Source: Chromatiales bacterium (GTDB lineage Bacteria; Pseudomonadota; Gammaproteobacteria; Chromatiales; Chromatiaceae). From it: a DNA stretch of 64,000 nt. The position numbers and the translations under genes are program-made. The notes beneath the pieces are model-generated. The model was given only the letters and a program-made list of their open reading frames with translations. It had not been told where the DNA came from and searched no databases. The stretch is taken from positions 1-64,000 of the forward strand of contig JAKSBX010000279.1 in assembly GCA_022360905.1 (NCBI GenBank), written 5' to 3'. Shown here in pieces: positions 27,573 to 39,029 of this stretch (positions are counted from its first letter, which is position 1; each line of letters begins with the position of its first letter).

Positions 27573-29903
27573 TTACATCCGGTCTATCGCAATGATTCCG
27601 ATCCCAGTATCGCCCTTATTCCCACGCAAATGCACTGTATAGGTGCCAGGTGCTAGTTCGGTGAGGATGGCGGCTTCTTTGTCATGCGTTGGAGCATTTT
27701 CCAGTGCTGCGATCTCTGAGGCCTTTGAACTGCTCTGCCAATCGTTATTGTTGGCAACAATATCATCACCGGAGAAGAGAACCAGATTTGGGTCGGCGAG
27801 TGTGTTGGTCACGCCGTTCGCCTGCATTGATGGGCCGAGGCCTCTAATGAGCACTTTAACTGGCGTGTCGCCTTCAATTATAAATCCGCCTATTGTGACA
27901 CCATCACCTTCGTCAACAAACGCACGGCCAGAGATATTCGCCTGTATTGAGTTGGTGGGCATTTGGTTATCGGTATCAACGGCGATGATGCCCACCCCGG
28001 TGTCACCGGGTTTACCTTTCAGATGAACGGTATAGGTACCCGGGTCTAGTCGTACTCGAAGGGCTGCCTCAGCGGAGTGATCCAGGCCAATGCCTGCCGC
28101 TTCGATCCTCTCTGCGCCGTCCGCTGATTGCCAGTCATCATTGTGGGCGATTAATCTGCTACCTGAAAATAGGTAGAGCTCTGGATCTTCCAGCGGGTAA
28201 GGTACGCCTTTCTCCGCAAGACTGGGGCCAATACCTCTAAGAATAACGTTTTGGGGAGATTGACCTTCAATGATAAAGCCACCAATCAGAATATCCGGAC
28301 CCTCTCCGACATAAGCGCGGGTGGAAAAGTTGTAAATCGATCCTGGGCTGGATTCGAGATTCCACTCAACGCTGTAATTGTAGATTGTGTCAATATCACC
28401 ATCGTTATCGAAATCTATATCTAAATGCCTCTCCCATGTTTGATTTAAATCCAGTGCATCAGGTGCTAGCATCATAGGAGAGGAAAATGTTAACGGATCT
28501 TGCTGCTCAAATAGAAGTATCTCTTGTTTTATACCTGTTTCCGGTTGCCAAAGCTGTAGAGCGATATCGAATAATCCATCATGATTGCCATCGATAAATT
28601 GCAGGCTATAACTCGAATCGTAATCGTTTGTCGCGCCTCGATAAATTACATGATGGTCAAATGCATTATCTGTGTCCCGTGTTATTAATAATAGTTGGTA
28701 TTGCTGAGGTCCCGTGTTTGATAGGATCGTTTGAATAGCTAATATTTCTTGTATCCCATCATTGTCGATATCTTTGAATATCTCTCTGCTTCTAGATATC
28801 GAAGTTTTACCAGGGCTGCCAAAATTAACAGTACCTCGCCACGCTCGGAAATTATTTGTAACTGGAACCGGTTCCGCAAATGTTGCAGGAGAGTTATGAG
28901 TTCTCTCATAAAGCAGAAAATCGTAATCACTTGTGGCTGCCAATAGATCTAAATCGCCGTCAGTGTCAAAGTCAGTTATCCAGTTGCCATAACGTTCGAC
29001 TGTAGGGAAAGCGTTAAAGGGTTCAGTGTATATCGATGCCCCGTCTTTCTTCGACTGTTCGAAATATTTAATCATGGCAGGAAACCGACTGCTCATTAAG
29101 AGATCTGTGTCACCGTCGGTATCAAAATCCAATAGTAATGGATAGTCATATATATAAGGGAACGAGCTATGGAACGAAGTTTCGAAGTAATCATGGAAAC
29201 CTGGAGGTAGAGTCAGATAATACTGTTCCAGTTTATTGCTTATACTACCGGGCCGATAATCGAAGGTTGGAGCCTCAGCAGACCCTATGTTTTCATAGTA
29301 TTTATAGAGAGAGTGCTTAACGTCGGAGAGAAACATATCCAAATCGCCGTCATTATCGGCATCGACGAAAACCGGGGCCGAGTACATTTCATCTCGATTG
29401 ATGGCGCCATTAAAAATATCGTTAGTGACGAGTCGTGGTGAACCGCTAATTTCGTATTCAGTTGTGCGATGGATTAAAGTGTTAATTCCGTCACCGTCAA
29501 GATCAACCAGAGTTGTCATGTAGTCGTCAATATCCAGTTCTATATTATGGCTGGAATAGATAACGTCGTTCCATGGAATGGTTCTATCAAACAATTTCTC
29601 GAGTGGCCCGGCAATGATATTTTGATATATATTCTGCTGTTGGGTGTTGGTGATAAATTGCAGGTATTTCTGACCGTTCAGCGTTGTAAGCGCCGGGCCA
29701 AATTCAATGTTCTCAACTATTTCTGTGGGGATGGAGAAGGCATGAGGGCTGGCGCGCTGAATGAGATTTGCTGCGTTTGTTCCTGAGCTTGCTAAAGTGC
29801 CCAGTAAGCCTACTGCATAATGGATTCGTTTAAGCTCAAACGAGAGTTTGCTTTTTTTTGCTAATGGCTGGTTTTCTATCCGCATGATGTTTTTTGTTTC
29901 CAT
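27573..29903 (-). CDS. Exported FG-GAP/VCBS propeller protein with tandem C-terminal modules
   Basis: The protein is 776 residues from the preferred ATG at 29903. After a basic, hydrophobic N-terminal segment (KRIHYAVGLLGTLASSGTNA) come seven Ca2+-binding-type D-x-D-x-D-G repeats: LVDLDGDG, FVDADNDGD, LLDFDTDGD, ITDFDTDGD, FKDIDNDG, FIDGNHDG and DIDFDNDGD, consistent with a seven-bladed propeller (about residues 100-530). The last ~240 residues are two copies of a ~119-residue module containing IGGFIIEG, then RGxGPS, then NDWQS and PGTYTVHLxG. Extracellular adhesion or carbohydrate binding is likely for such architecture. A TTG at 29984 would extend the frame but is unsupported. Confidence 0.85.
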   Translation of the reverse strand: METKNIMRIENQPLAKKSKLSFELKRIHYAVGLLGTLASSGTNAANLIQRASPHAFSIPTEIVENIEFGPALTTLNGQKYLQFITNTQQQNIYQNIIAGPLEKLFDRTIPWNDVIYSSHNIELDIDDYMTTLVDLDGDGINTLIHRTTEYEISGSPRLVTNDIFNGAINRDEMYSAPVFVDADNDGDLDMFLSDVKHSLYKYYENIGSAEAPTFDYRPGSISNKLEQYYLTLPPGFHDYFETSFHSSFPYIYDYPLLLDFDTDGDTDLLMSSRFPAMIKYFEQSKKDGASIYTEPFNAFPTVERYGNWITDFDTDGDLDLLAATSDYDFLLYERTHNSPATFAEPVPVTNNFRAWRGTVNFGSPGKTSISRSREIFKDIDNDGIQEILAIQTILSNTGPQQYQLLLITRDTDNAFDHHVIYRGATNDYDSSYSLQFIDGNHDGLFDIALQLWQPETGIKQEILLFEQQDPLTFSSPMMLAPDALDLNQTWERHLDIDFDNDGDIDTIYNYSVEWNLESSPGSIYNFSTRAYVGEGPDILIGGFIIEGQSPQNVILRGIGPSLAEKGVPYPLEDPELYLFSGSRLIAHNDDWQSADGAERIEAAGIGLDHSAEAALRVRLDPGTYTVHLKGKPGDTGVGIIAVDTDNQMPTNSIQANISGRAFVDEGDGVTIGGFIIEGDTPVKVLIRGLGPSMQANGVTNTLADPNLVLFSGDDIVANNNDWQSSSKASEIAALENAPTHDKEAAILTELAPGTYTVHLRGNKGDTGIGIIAIDRM

Positions 29904-30276
29904 TGGAGCGCTGTCCGGGTTCAACGTAGAGTGATGAATATTCGATGAGGTCTTTCCGGACACGGTTGGCAATGATCCAGCCAACTATCCGGTGGTTCCT
30001 GCAGAGTCCCAGACTGAGACTACTTACCATATCTGTATTATTATTGAGGGGGAGAAGTTCAGTGGGGAGCTGGTTGTTAAGGCGGCTTTGTTTGAGTAAT
30101 TGTGTATGTTGCTTCGCAGATAGAGATTTCCAGGGGCATGTCTCCGCACTTACAGGCTTGCGGAAATATGTGTTTACCGACGGCAATCCCATTTTTGGGT
30201 AATGCTGGAGAATATGAGGTGAACTGGGCTGCAAAGCTATCCGTATCGTGTGTCTTGCGTCGTTCTTTCTGTCCAT
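29836..30276 (-). pseudogene. Remnant of a GNAT-like acetyltransferase
   Basis: The 146-codon frame has an acetyltransferase-like tract: SLSLGLCRNHRIVGWIIANR, then YSSLYVEPGQRSNG, the strand-4/motif-A entry of GNAT enzymes, which normally continues into the acetyl-CoA-binding helix. Here the frame degenerates into KKHHADRKPAISKKKQ immediately afterwards and overlaps the start of the propeller gene in another frame. The fold therefore cannot be complete. The N-terminal 60 residues have no recognisable match. This is best read as a truncated gene left at a recombination joint. Confidence 0.45.
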
Positions 30277-30529
30277 GGTTTGAACTCTAATATCAAGATG
30301 CTTTTAACCCGGCGACAATTCGGTCCTCATTTTCTGCGGCATGGCTGATTTTCTCATGGCCAAAATATTTTGCTACATATTGAGGCTTGCGTATATGCAA
30401 TGTCGCCTTTTTTGAGCACATTTCCCGGCTTTTAAAGATGCCAAGCCCTCAGCTTTATATCTTATTTGCCCATTTGTGAACTTAAGATATCAAAAAACTC
30501 CTGGCGTTACCGCACAATTAAAAAGTTTC
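30277..30529. other. Gap between hisC and the GNAT remnant
   Basis: No confident gene. A 42-codon - strand ORF (30293-30421) opens with MCSKKATLHIRKP and has only a weak CCGGGAA ribosome site; it may be part of the same decayed region. No terminator is obvious downstream of hisC. Confidence 0.4.
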
Positions 30530-31585
30530 TCAGACGATTTGTTGCAGCACATCGAGCAGACGTTGGTTCTCTTCCGGTGTGCCGATGGTGATGCGAAGAA
30601 ACTGTTTGATTCGGGGCTGGTTGAAGTGACGCACGATGACGCCCTGTTCCCGCAGTTTGGCTGAGATGGTCTCTGCCTGATGTCCAGGATGACTGGCAAA
30701 GACAAAGTTGGCCGCGGAAGGCAGCACCTGGAAACCCAGCTTCGTCAGTGCTTCGGTCAGGGCGTCCCGCGAGCTGATGATCTGTTGACGGATCTGCTGA
30801 AAATAGTCTTCATCCTTGAATGAGGCGATCGCCGCTTTGGCGCCGATACGATCCATCGGATAGGAGTTGAAGCTGTCTTTGACTCGGATCAGACCTTCGA
30901 TCAGGCCCACATCCCCCATCGCCAGGCCAATCCTCAGACCGGCCAGGGAGCGGGATTTGGAGAGGGTCTGTACCACCAGCAGGTTTGGAAAGCGGTTGAT
31001 CAGGGAGACCGCACTCTCGCCACCGAAATCGATGTAGGCCTCATCTACCACTACGGCGGAGTCCCGGTTGTTGTCGAGCAGTTGTTCTATGGCTGCCTGC
31101 TCCAGCACTCGCCCTGTGGGCGCATTCGGATTGGGGAAGATGATGCCGCCGTTTTCCACCTGATACGCATTCAGGTCGATGGAGAAATCTTCCCGCAGGG
31201 GGATGGTGCGGTAATCGATGCTGTAGATGCCGCAGTAGACCGGGTAGAAGCTGTAACTGATGTCGGGAAACAGCAGCGGCTTCGGTTGCTGGAACAAGGC
31301 GAAGAAGGCGTGGGCCAGAACCTCGTCGGAACCATTGCCGACAAACACCTGGTCGGGTTGCAGGCCATAGTACTCCGCTGCCACCTCACGCAGTTCGGCG
31401 GAGTCCGCCTGGGGGTAGCGCCGCAGACTCTCCCCCGCCTCTTCACGGATCGCCTCGATCACTTTGGGTGAGGGGGCATAGGGATTCTCGTTGGTATTCA
31501 GTTTGACCAGTCGCGCAAGCTTGGGCTGCTCCCCCGGAACATAGGGGGAGAGCTTATCGATGCCTGGGCTCCAGTAGGGGTTCAT
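30530..31585 (-). CDS. hisC: Histidinol-phosphate aminotransferase
   Basis: HisC is a PLP enzyme in histidine biosynthesis that converts imidazole-acetol phosphate to histidinol phosphate. The 351-residue protein has the fold-I signatures [11 protein letters not shown] near residue 27, VGNGSDE near 80, [19 protein letters not shown] and the PLP-lysine loop [14 protein letters not shown] near 210. It starts five nucleotides after hisD, so the two are coupled. Order murA-hisG-hisD-hisC is common in gammaproteobacteria. Confidence 0.96.
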   Translation of the reverse strand: MNPYWSPGIDKLSPYVPGEQPKLARLVKLNTNENPYAPSPKVIEAIREEAGESLRRYPQADSAELREVAAEYYGLQPDQVFVGNGSDEVLAHAFFALFQQPKPLLFPDISYSFYPVYCGIYSIDYRTIPLREDFSIDLNAYQVENGGIIFPNPNAPTGRVLEQAAIEQLLDNNRDSAVVVDEAYIDFGGESAVSLINRFPNLLVVQTLSKSRSLAGLRIGLAMGDVGLIEGLIRVKDSFNSYPMDRIGAKAAIASFKDEDYFQQIRQQIISSRDALTEALTKLGFQVLPSAANFVFASHPGHQAETISAKLREQGVIVRHFNQPRIKQFLRITIGTPEENQRLLDVLQQIV

Positions 31586-31590
31586 GCTGA

Positions 31591-32901
31591 TTAATCCTTG
31601 TCAGCCTTGAAGCGGTATTCGGCCGATCGGGCGTGGGCGGTCAGCCCCTCGCCACGGGCCATCACCGAGGAGGTTCTTGCCAGTGTGTCGGCCCCATCCG
31701 GGGAGGCCATGATCAGGCTGGAGCGCTTCTGGAAATCGTATACTCCCAAAGGCGAAGAGAATCGCGCCGTGCGGGATGTGGGCAACACATGGTTGGGCCC
31801 GGCGCAGTAGTCGCCCATGGCTTCAGCGGTGTGTCGGCCCATGAAGATGGCGCCGGCGTGACGGATGCTTTTGGCCATTTCCTGTGGATTGGCCACCGAG
31901 AGTTCCAGATGCTCCGGGGCGATGTGGTTGGCCACGCTCACCGCTTCCTCCATATCCTTGACCTCGATCAGTGCGCCGCGCACACGCAGTGCGGTGGCGA
32001 TGATCTCTTGGCGTTCCATGGTCGGCAGCAGTCGGTCGATGCTGGCTTCCACCTGTTTCAGGTAGCCGCCGTCGGGGCAGAGTAGGATTGATTGGGCGTC
32101 TTCATCGTGCTCCGCCTGGGAGAAGAGATCCATGGCGATCCAGTCAGGATCGGTCTCACCGTCGCAGACAATGAGGATTTCGGAAGGGCCGGCCACCATG
32201 TCGATGCCGACCTGGCCGAACACGGCCCGCTTGGCAGTTGCTACATAGATATTTCCCGGACCGACGATTTTATCCACCGGAGGCACGGTTTCTGTGCCGT
32301 AAGCCAAGGCCGCCACAGCCTGAGCACCACCCACGGCAAATACCTTGTCGACTGCGGAGACATGGGCGGCTGCCAACACCAGTTCGTTGAGTTCACCGTC
32401 AGGAGTGGGGACCACCATGATCAGCTCATCGACCCCGGCAACCTTGGCCGGGATGGCATTCATCAACACCGATGACGGGTAGGCCGCTTTGCCGCCAGGC
32501 ACATACAGCCCAACCCGGTCCAGCGGGGTCACCTGTTGACCCAGCAGGGTGCCGTCCGCCTCGGTGTAGGACCAGGAGTCCATCCGCTGACGTTCCGCAT
32601 AGGCACGGATACGATCGGCCGAGAGCTGCAGTGCCTTCTGCTGTGCCTCGGGAATCGACTCCCAGGCCTGTTGCAGTCGACTCAGGGGAATCTGCAGATC
32701 ATCAGCGCTGTTTGCCTGCCAGCGATCGAAGCGATGGGTGAATTCCAGAAGCGCCTCATTACCCCGTTGGCGGATATCCTGAATGATCTGGTTGACCGTA
32801 TCGTTAACACCGGTGTCGGAGACCGATTCCCAGGCGAGCAGGGCGTCGAGCTGCTGCTGGAAGTCGTCGTTGCTGGTCGACAGTTTGCGTATGTCGCTCA
32901 T
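31591..32901 (-). CDS. hisD: Histidinol dehydrogenase
   Basis: HisD performs the last two oxidation steps of histidine synthesis with NAD+ and Zn2+. The 436-residue protein (ATG at 32901) contains [25 protein letters not shown], the NAD-binding [26 protein letters not shown] and [13 protein letters not shown], as in E. coli HisD (434). A longer frame from 32970 is possible but would overlap the intergenic region and lacks family support. It lies 89 nt after hisG and 5 nt before hisC. Confidence 0.97.
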   Translation of the reverse strand: MSDIRKLSTSNDDFQQQLDALLAWESVSDTGVNDTVNQIIQDIRQRGNEALLEFTHRFDRWQANSADDLQIPLSRLQQAWESIPEAQQKALQLSADRIRAYAERQRMDSWSYTEADGTLLGQQVTPLDRVGLYVPGGKAAYPSSVLMNAIPAKVAGVDELIMVVPTPDGELNELVLAAAHVSAVDKVFAVGGAQAVAALAYGTETVPPVDKIVGPGNIYVATAKRAVFGQVGIDMVAGPSEILIVCDGETDPDWIAMDLFSQAEHDEDAQSILLCPDGGYLKQVEASIDRLLPTMERQEIIATALRVRGALIEVKDMEEAVSVANHIAPEHLELSVANPQEMAKSIRHAGAIFMGRHTAEAMGDYCAGPNHVLPTSRTARFSSPLGVYDFQKRSSLIMASPDGADTLARTSSVMARGEGLTAHARSAEYRFKADKD

Positions 32902-32990
32902 CTTCAAGTTCTCTAAATGGATAGTCCGGCTCCATCGGGAGACCGGTGTTTCAGTGAATCTGCCCGCCAATAATAGCGGAATGGCTGGGG

Positions 32991-33629
32991 CTATTTCTTA
33001 ACTGCTTCGCGGAAGGCTTCGATCAGCTGCATGATCAGGCTGTGCTTCATCTTCCAGGAGGCTTTGTTGACCACCAGTCTGGAGCTGATATCGGTGATAT
33101 GCTCAAGCGGCACCAGTCCATTCGCCTTCAGAGTATTGCCGCTCTCCACCAGGTCGACAATGATATCCGCCAATCCGACGATGGGCGCCAGCTCCATGGA
33201 GCCATAGAGCTTGATGATCTCAACCTGTTCACCCTTGGCGGCAAAATAGCGTTGTGCACTTTTGACATACTTGGTGGCCACCCGCAGGCGACCTTTCTGT
33301 TCCACCGCGTCTGGGTAACCGGCGGTCATCATGCGGCAGCGGGCGATATTCAGATCCAGAGGTTCATAGAGACCCTCACCCCCATGCTCGAGCAGCACAT
33401 CCTTACCGGCGATGCCGAGATCCGCTGCACCATACTCCACGTAGGTGGGTACGTCGGTGGCGCGAATGATCACCAGCTTAACCTGCTCATGATTGGTGTC
33501 GAGAATCAGCTTGCGGCTCTTCTCCGGGTCATCGGCCGGCTCGATCCCGGCATGGGCCAGCAGCGGCAGACTCTGGTTGAAGATGCGGCCTTTCGACAGG
33601 GCGATGGTTATGGGTGCGTCAAATTTCAT
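32991..33629 (-). CDS. hisG: ATP phosphoribosyltransferase, short form
   Basis: HisG catalyses the first step of histidine synthesis. From the ATG at 33629 it is 212 residues, matching the short HisG(S) class rather than the 299-residue long form. Motifs: [13 protein letters not shown] at the start, the PRPP loop in [17 protein letters not shown], and [11 protein letters not shown]. Known short-form HisG needs the regulatory partner HisZ; no hisZ is present in this window, so it must be elsewhere. An in-frame upstream start (33674) is rejected as it lacks family support. Confidence 0.95.
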   Translation of the reverse strand: MKFDAPITIALSKGRIFNQSLPLLAHAGIEPADDPEKSRKLILDTNHEQVKLVIIRATDVPTYVEYGAADLGIAGKDVLLEHGGEGLYEPLDLNIARCRMMTAGYPDAVEQKGRLRVATKYVKSAQRYFAAKGEQVEIIKLYGSMELAPIVGLADIIVDLVESGNTLKANGLVPLEHITDISSRLVVNKASWKMKHSLIMQLIEAFREAVKK

Positions 33630-33693
33630 GGTTGGTTCAGGTTTAGCACAGCTTGGAAGCTGCAAGGATAACAAATGACGAAGCCTAAGGGAT

Positions 33694-33732
33694 CCGGGAA
33701 GCGGCTATTATTCTGCGGTTTCCCGGTTTTTT
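33694..33732 (+). terminator. Hairpin plus T-tract between murA and hisG
   Basis: CCGGGAA (33694-33700) pairs with TTCCCGG (33720-33726), and TTTTTT follows at 33727-33732 on the + strand. The flanking genes are both on the - strand, so orientation is opposite to expected transcription; it could end an antisense or unseen + transcript, or be incidental. Confidence 0.45.
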
Positions 33733-33739
33733 AAGACCA

Positions 33740-35468
<1,729 letters not shown>

Positions 35469-36539
35469 TCAGCGGCGACTCACCGCCTGGTCGATGTACT
35501 GCTTGATGGCACTCTGACCCGCTTCGTCGATGCCGGTAAACTCCATCCGGCAGAGCCAGTCCTCACCATTTTTCTCATTGTCGAGAATTTTTGCGTAGAT
35601 GTGGCTGCTCTGCTCGCTCATCATCGAGGTATAGAGCGTGATCCTGATGTCCGACAGGGTCTGCAGCTCAATCGGCAGGCGCGCCTGCAGCCCGTAATAA
35701 CTCAGGTCGATGGCCCGCCCGGCATAACTTGTCTCAGACACAGCTTTGTTTTTAAGAGTTTGAAAAGTCAATGGAAAATCGACCTCGATACGTGGGCTTT
35801 TACGGGACTCTACCCGCGGGACTTCGAGGAATCTCGGGCGGCTGGTGGAGATCAGTTCGTAGAGATTGACCGGAGTCTGTTTACCTTTGACCAGTACCTG
35901 ATTCGGCTTTTCACACTCGATATAGTCTTTCGCCAGCTCCCGGGAGTGTTCGCTGAGCAGTATCTGGCCTCTCAGGCTGTAAGCCTCGATGCGTGAGGCG
36001 AGGTTAACCTCATCGCCGATTACCGTGTACTCGTGGTGCAGCTCCGAACCCAGGTTGCCGGCAACCACCTCGCCGGTATTGATGCCAATGCCCATGAACA
36101 GCCGGGGGTGCCCATGTTGTACGTTTTCGCTGTTGATGCTCTGCATGCTGCGTTGCATCTCCACGGCGCAGGCTATGGCGCGCTCCAGGTCGTCCTCCCG
36201 CTGTTCCGAGAGTCCGAATAGGGCCATGATGGAGTCCCCCATGAACTTATCGATGGTGCCGCCAAAGCGGAAGATAATCTCGCACATGCGGGCGAAGTAG
36301 AAATTCAGAATCTCGATAATGATATCGGGTTGATAGTGTTCGGAGAGTGCGGTGAAGCCTCTCAGGTCGGAGAGCAGTATGGTGACCTGCTTGGTTTCCG
36401 GTCGAATACCTCCCTCAGAGGTATCGAGGGATTTGATCAGCGCCTGGTGAAGACGGCTTCTTTCGGTCGGCGAGAGCTGGGTTTGCAGGGTCTTGCCGAC
36501 AGTATCGATAATTTTCTCGATCTCTTCGGCTTGTTTCAT
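35469..36539 (-). CDS. Class III adenylate cyclase fused to PilZ domain
   Basis: The 356-residue protein begins with a helical segment, then a class III cyclase homology domain (about 50-215): metal-binding Asp58 and Asp102, ATP-specifying Lys98 with Thr172, and transition-state Asn179/Arg183. This set predicts a functional adenylate cyclase. The C-terminal part (about 240-345) is a PilZ domain with both c-di-GMP signatures, RKSPR (246-250) and DLSYYG (278-283). Such a fusion would let c-di-GMP control cAMP production. ATG at 36539 has a perfect AAGGAG ribosome site; an upstream in-frame start at 36584 is rejected. Confidence 0.88.
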   Translation of the reverse strand: MKQAEEIEKIIDTVGKTLQTQLSPTERSRLHQALIKSLDTSEGGIRPETKQVTILLSDLRGFTALSEHYQPDIIIEILNFYFARMCEIIFRFGGTIDKFMGDSIMALFGLSEQREDDLERAIACAVEMQRSMQSINSENVQHGHPRLFMGIGINTGEVVAGNLGSELHHEYTVIGDEVNLASRIEAYSLRGQILLSEHSRELAKDYIECEKPNQVLVKGKQTPVNLYELISTSRPRFLEVPRVESRKSPRIEVDFPLTFQTLKNKAVSETSYAGRAIDLSYYGLQARLPIELQTLSDIRITLYTSMMSEQSSHIYAKILDNEKNGEDWLCRMEFTGIDEAGQSAIKQYIDQAVSRR

Positions 36540-36758
36540 GAAACAGCTCCTTATTGGATTTCTTCTCTGTCTCGAGAACCTCATTTGTCGCGCCGGACGG
36601 TTGCACTGAAGTGCAACGGACTCGGTTGACAGGCCTTGGTTTCAGTATAGCCAGACAGGCGTTATCTGAAACCCGATGATTAACGGGTGATAGAGGGGGG
36701 CAGGCAAGGGGAGGGTAGCAGCCGGGTCTGTTTCGGCTGCTGCATCAAGGGACATTTT

Positions 36759-37925
36759 TTACTTGTCGAATGCCGGGCGTTCTCCGGATACGGTTTTCAG
36801 GCTGAAGGCGTCACTACCACGCCAGCCACCGATCATCAGTTCGGTGCCGGGTGGCATACCGGCAATGTGCTGCATCAGATCCTGGGAGTTGTTGAGTTGG
36901 ATCTCGTTGATGCTGGTGATTACGTCGCCGGGGCGTAGTCCTGCCTTGCTCGCTGGACCGTTCTCCAGTACCCCGGTTACCAGCACACCATCTTCGATGT
37001 GCAGGCCAAAGGCCTCGGCCAGTTTTTTGCTGACATCCTGGCCCTGGATGCCGATCCAACCCCGCACCACATGCCCGGTGCTGATCAGCTGCTGCATGAT
37101 GCCCTGGGCCAGATCGAAGGGGATGGCAAACCCGATCCCGTGGGAACCGCCGGTCCGGGAGAAGATAGCGGTGTTGATGCCGATCAACTCTCCATGGCCG
37201 TTGACCAGAGCGCCACCGGAGTTGCCCGGATTGATCGCCGCATCGGTTTGTATGAAGTTCTCAAAGGTACTGATACCCAGTCGCGATCGGCCGGTGGCGC
37301 TGATAATGCCCATGGTGACGGTCTGTCCCACGCCGAACGGATTGCCGATGGCGAGGACCACATCCCCTACCTGCTGGGTGCTGGAGTGGCCGACCGGTAT
37401 CGGCTGCAGGGGTTCGTCGCTATTGATTTTCAGTACGGCCACATCGGATTCCGCATCACTGCCGACCACACTGACACTGACGCTCTGGCCATTGGCCAGC
37501 ACCACCTTGATCTCATCGGCGCCGTCGATTACATGGTGGTTGGTCAGCATGTAGCCATCTTCCGAGATGATAACCCCGGAGCCGAGGCTGGTATCCAGGC
37601 GTTGACGAGTCTTTTCCGGCAATATGCTGCCGAACAGGTGCTGTAGAATCGGATCCTTGAAACGCATTGCCTGGGATTCGGTGGTGATTTTTGTGGAGAA
37701 GATATTGACCACCGAAGGGGCGGCTCTATCGACCGCATCCGCATAAGAAACCGGGCCTGACTCCCTGGGAAGCTCGATACTCGGCTGGTTGGTTGTTGTT
37801 TTGGATGGGCTTGGCGTTTGCGGTGTTAGTATGCGTTCAGGCATCAAAAACAGAACAACAATGGCCCCGGCCAGACCGGCGGTTAAGGCCGTGAGTAGTA
37901 GTGATAGCAGTCTTTGCATACGCAT
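36759..37925 (-). CDS. degS: Membrane-anchored one-PDZ serine protease, DegS/AlgW type
   Basis: The 388-residue HtrA-family protein has an N-terminal membrane anchor (about 5-28), a trypsin-like domain with catalytic His131 (TNHHV), Asp161 (SDVAVL) and Ser236 (GNSGGAL), and a single PDZ domain (about 285-375). One PDZ and a membrane anchor are the DegS/AlgW layout, which senses unfolded porins and starts cleavage of the anti-sigma-E factor. It is divergent from the Nif3-like gene. A weak hairpin without T-run lies just past the stop (36717-36741). Confidence 0.9.
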   Translation of the reverse strand: MRMQRLLSLLLTALTAGLAGAIVVLFLMPERILTPQTPSPSKTTTNQPSIELPRESGPVSYADAVDRAAPSVVNIFSTKITTESQAMRFKDPILQHLFGSILPEKTRQRLDTSLGSGVIISEDGYMLTNHHVIDGADEIKVVLANGQSVSVSVVGSDAESDVAVLKINSDEPLQPIPVGHSSTQQVGDVVLAIGNPFGVGQTVTMGIISATGRSRLGISTFENFIQTDAAINPGNSGGALVNGHGELIGINTAIFSRTGGSHGIGFAIPFDLAQGIMQQLISTGHVVRGWIGIQGQDVSKKLAEAFGLHIEDGVLVTGVLENGPASKAGLRPGDVITSINEIQLNNSQDLMQHIAGMPPGTELMIGGWRGSDAFSLKTVSGERPAFDK

Positions 37926-38080
37926 CGGATAATCTAGTGTGGTAAAAAACGTTACTTCTGGTAGCTCTGAAAAAGTTTAGATTGAGTTGACTGACGAGAA
38001 AAAGTTTCAATTTGGCTGGATGATGCTCCCTTCGGCCAGAACATACCAAGCCCGAGTATCCCATAGCAGGCAAACATAAC

Positions 38081-38833
38081 ATGATTGAACTGATAACGCT
38101 TGAAAACTACTGTAACCAAATACTGGCAGCGGATACATTCGATGACTACTGCCCGAATGGCGTCCAGGTTGAGGCCGGGGCTGTGGTCAGCAAGCTGATG
38201 GTGGGGGTGACTGCCTGCCAGGCGCTGATCGACGAGGCGGCGGCTTGGGGGGCTGATGCCTTGCTGGTTCATCATGGCTATTTTTGGAAGGGGGAGCCGC
38301 AGCCGTTAAGGGGGATTAAGGGGCTGCGGATCGCCAGCCTTTATCGTCAGGGGATCAGCCTGCTGGCCTATCATCTGCCGCTGGATGCCCATGCGGAGTT
38401 TGGCAACAACCGCCAGCTGGGTAATCGGCTTGGTTTACCCCAGGCCGCAGCTTCAACCGCCGGCCAGGGTCTGGTCTGGACGGCAGAGTTCGCTGAACCC
38501 CAATCACCGCCAGGCGTGTCTGCAAAGCTTGCCAAGGTGCTGGGCAGGGAGCCACTGCATATCGGTGCCGATCGGCCGCAGATCAGACGTATTGGGTGGT
38601 GCACCGGGGCGGCCCAGGGTTATATTGACCAGGCCGCTGCTCTGGGGCTGGATGCTTATATCTCCGGGGAGGTCTCCGAGTCTACGGTACACCAGGCCAG
38701 AGAGTTGGATATCCACTATTTTGCCGCAGGTCACCATGCAACGGAACGCTATGGGGTTGAGGCGTTAGGCCGTCATTTGGCCGAGCGGTATCAGCTAGAA
38801 TGGCGTTTTTGCGAGATCGAAAATCCAGTTTAA
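38081..38833 (+). CDS. Nif3-like dinuclear metal centre protein
   Basis: The 250-residue protein belongs to the NIF3/YbgI/DUF34 family of metal-binding hexamers. The metal-binding His pair appears in ADALLVHHGYFW near residue 62, Asp/His in YHLPLDAHAEFGNN near 103, and His/Glu in EVSESTVHQA and FAAGHHATERYG near the end. Function of the family is debated: a role in cofactor or GTP cyclohydrolase-like chemistry has been suggested. It is divergent from degS, with 155 nt between. Confidence 0.93.
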   Translation: MIELITLENYCNQILAADTFDDYCPNGVQVEAGAVVSKLMVGVTACQALIDEAAAWGADALLVHHGYFWKGEPQPLRGIKGLRIASLYRQGISLLAYHLPLDAHAEFGNNRQLGNRLGLPQAAASTAGQGLVWTAEFAEPQSPPGVSAKLAKVLGREPLHIGADRPQIRRIGWCTGAAQGYIDQAAALGLDAYISGEVSESTVHQARELDIHYFAAGHHATERYGVEALGRHLAERYQLEWRFCEIENPV

Positions 38834-39029
38834 ATTGAGTGGCTTTACACTGATTTTTTTATCTTCGCCATGTGAATGCGCCTTGACCAACATGGTCACA
38901 TTGTGGAGAATGCGCGGTTAATTTTCATTGTTTTATGTAAGTATATTCTAATGTCCTGAAAATATGGGCTGGGAAGGGGCCACTACGGCTTCGAAGGCTC
39001 ATGACAGTATCCGGGGAGTCCATAAAGTT

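Noticed and set aside
30293..30421. 42-codon - strand ORF
   Set aside because: Only weak start signals; may be decayed DNA.
36717..36741. AGCAGCCG/CGGCTGCT hairpin past degS
   Set aside because: No T-run on either strand, so not listed as a terminator.
38884..38898. TGACCA-ACA-TGGTCA palindrome before petA
   Set aside because: Could be an operator, but it matches no regulator consensus known to me and lies far from the start.
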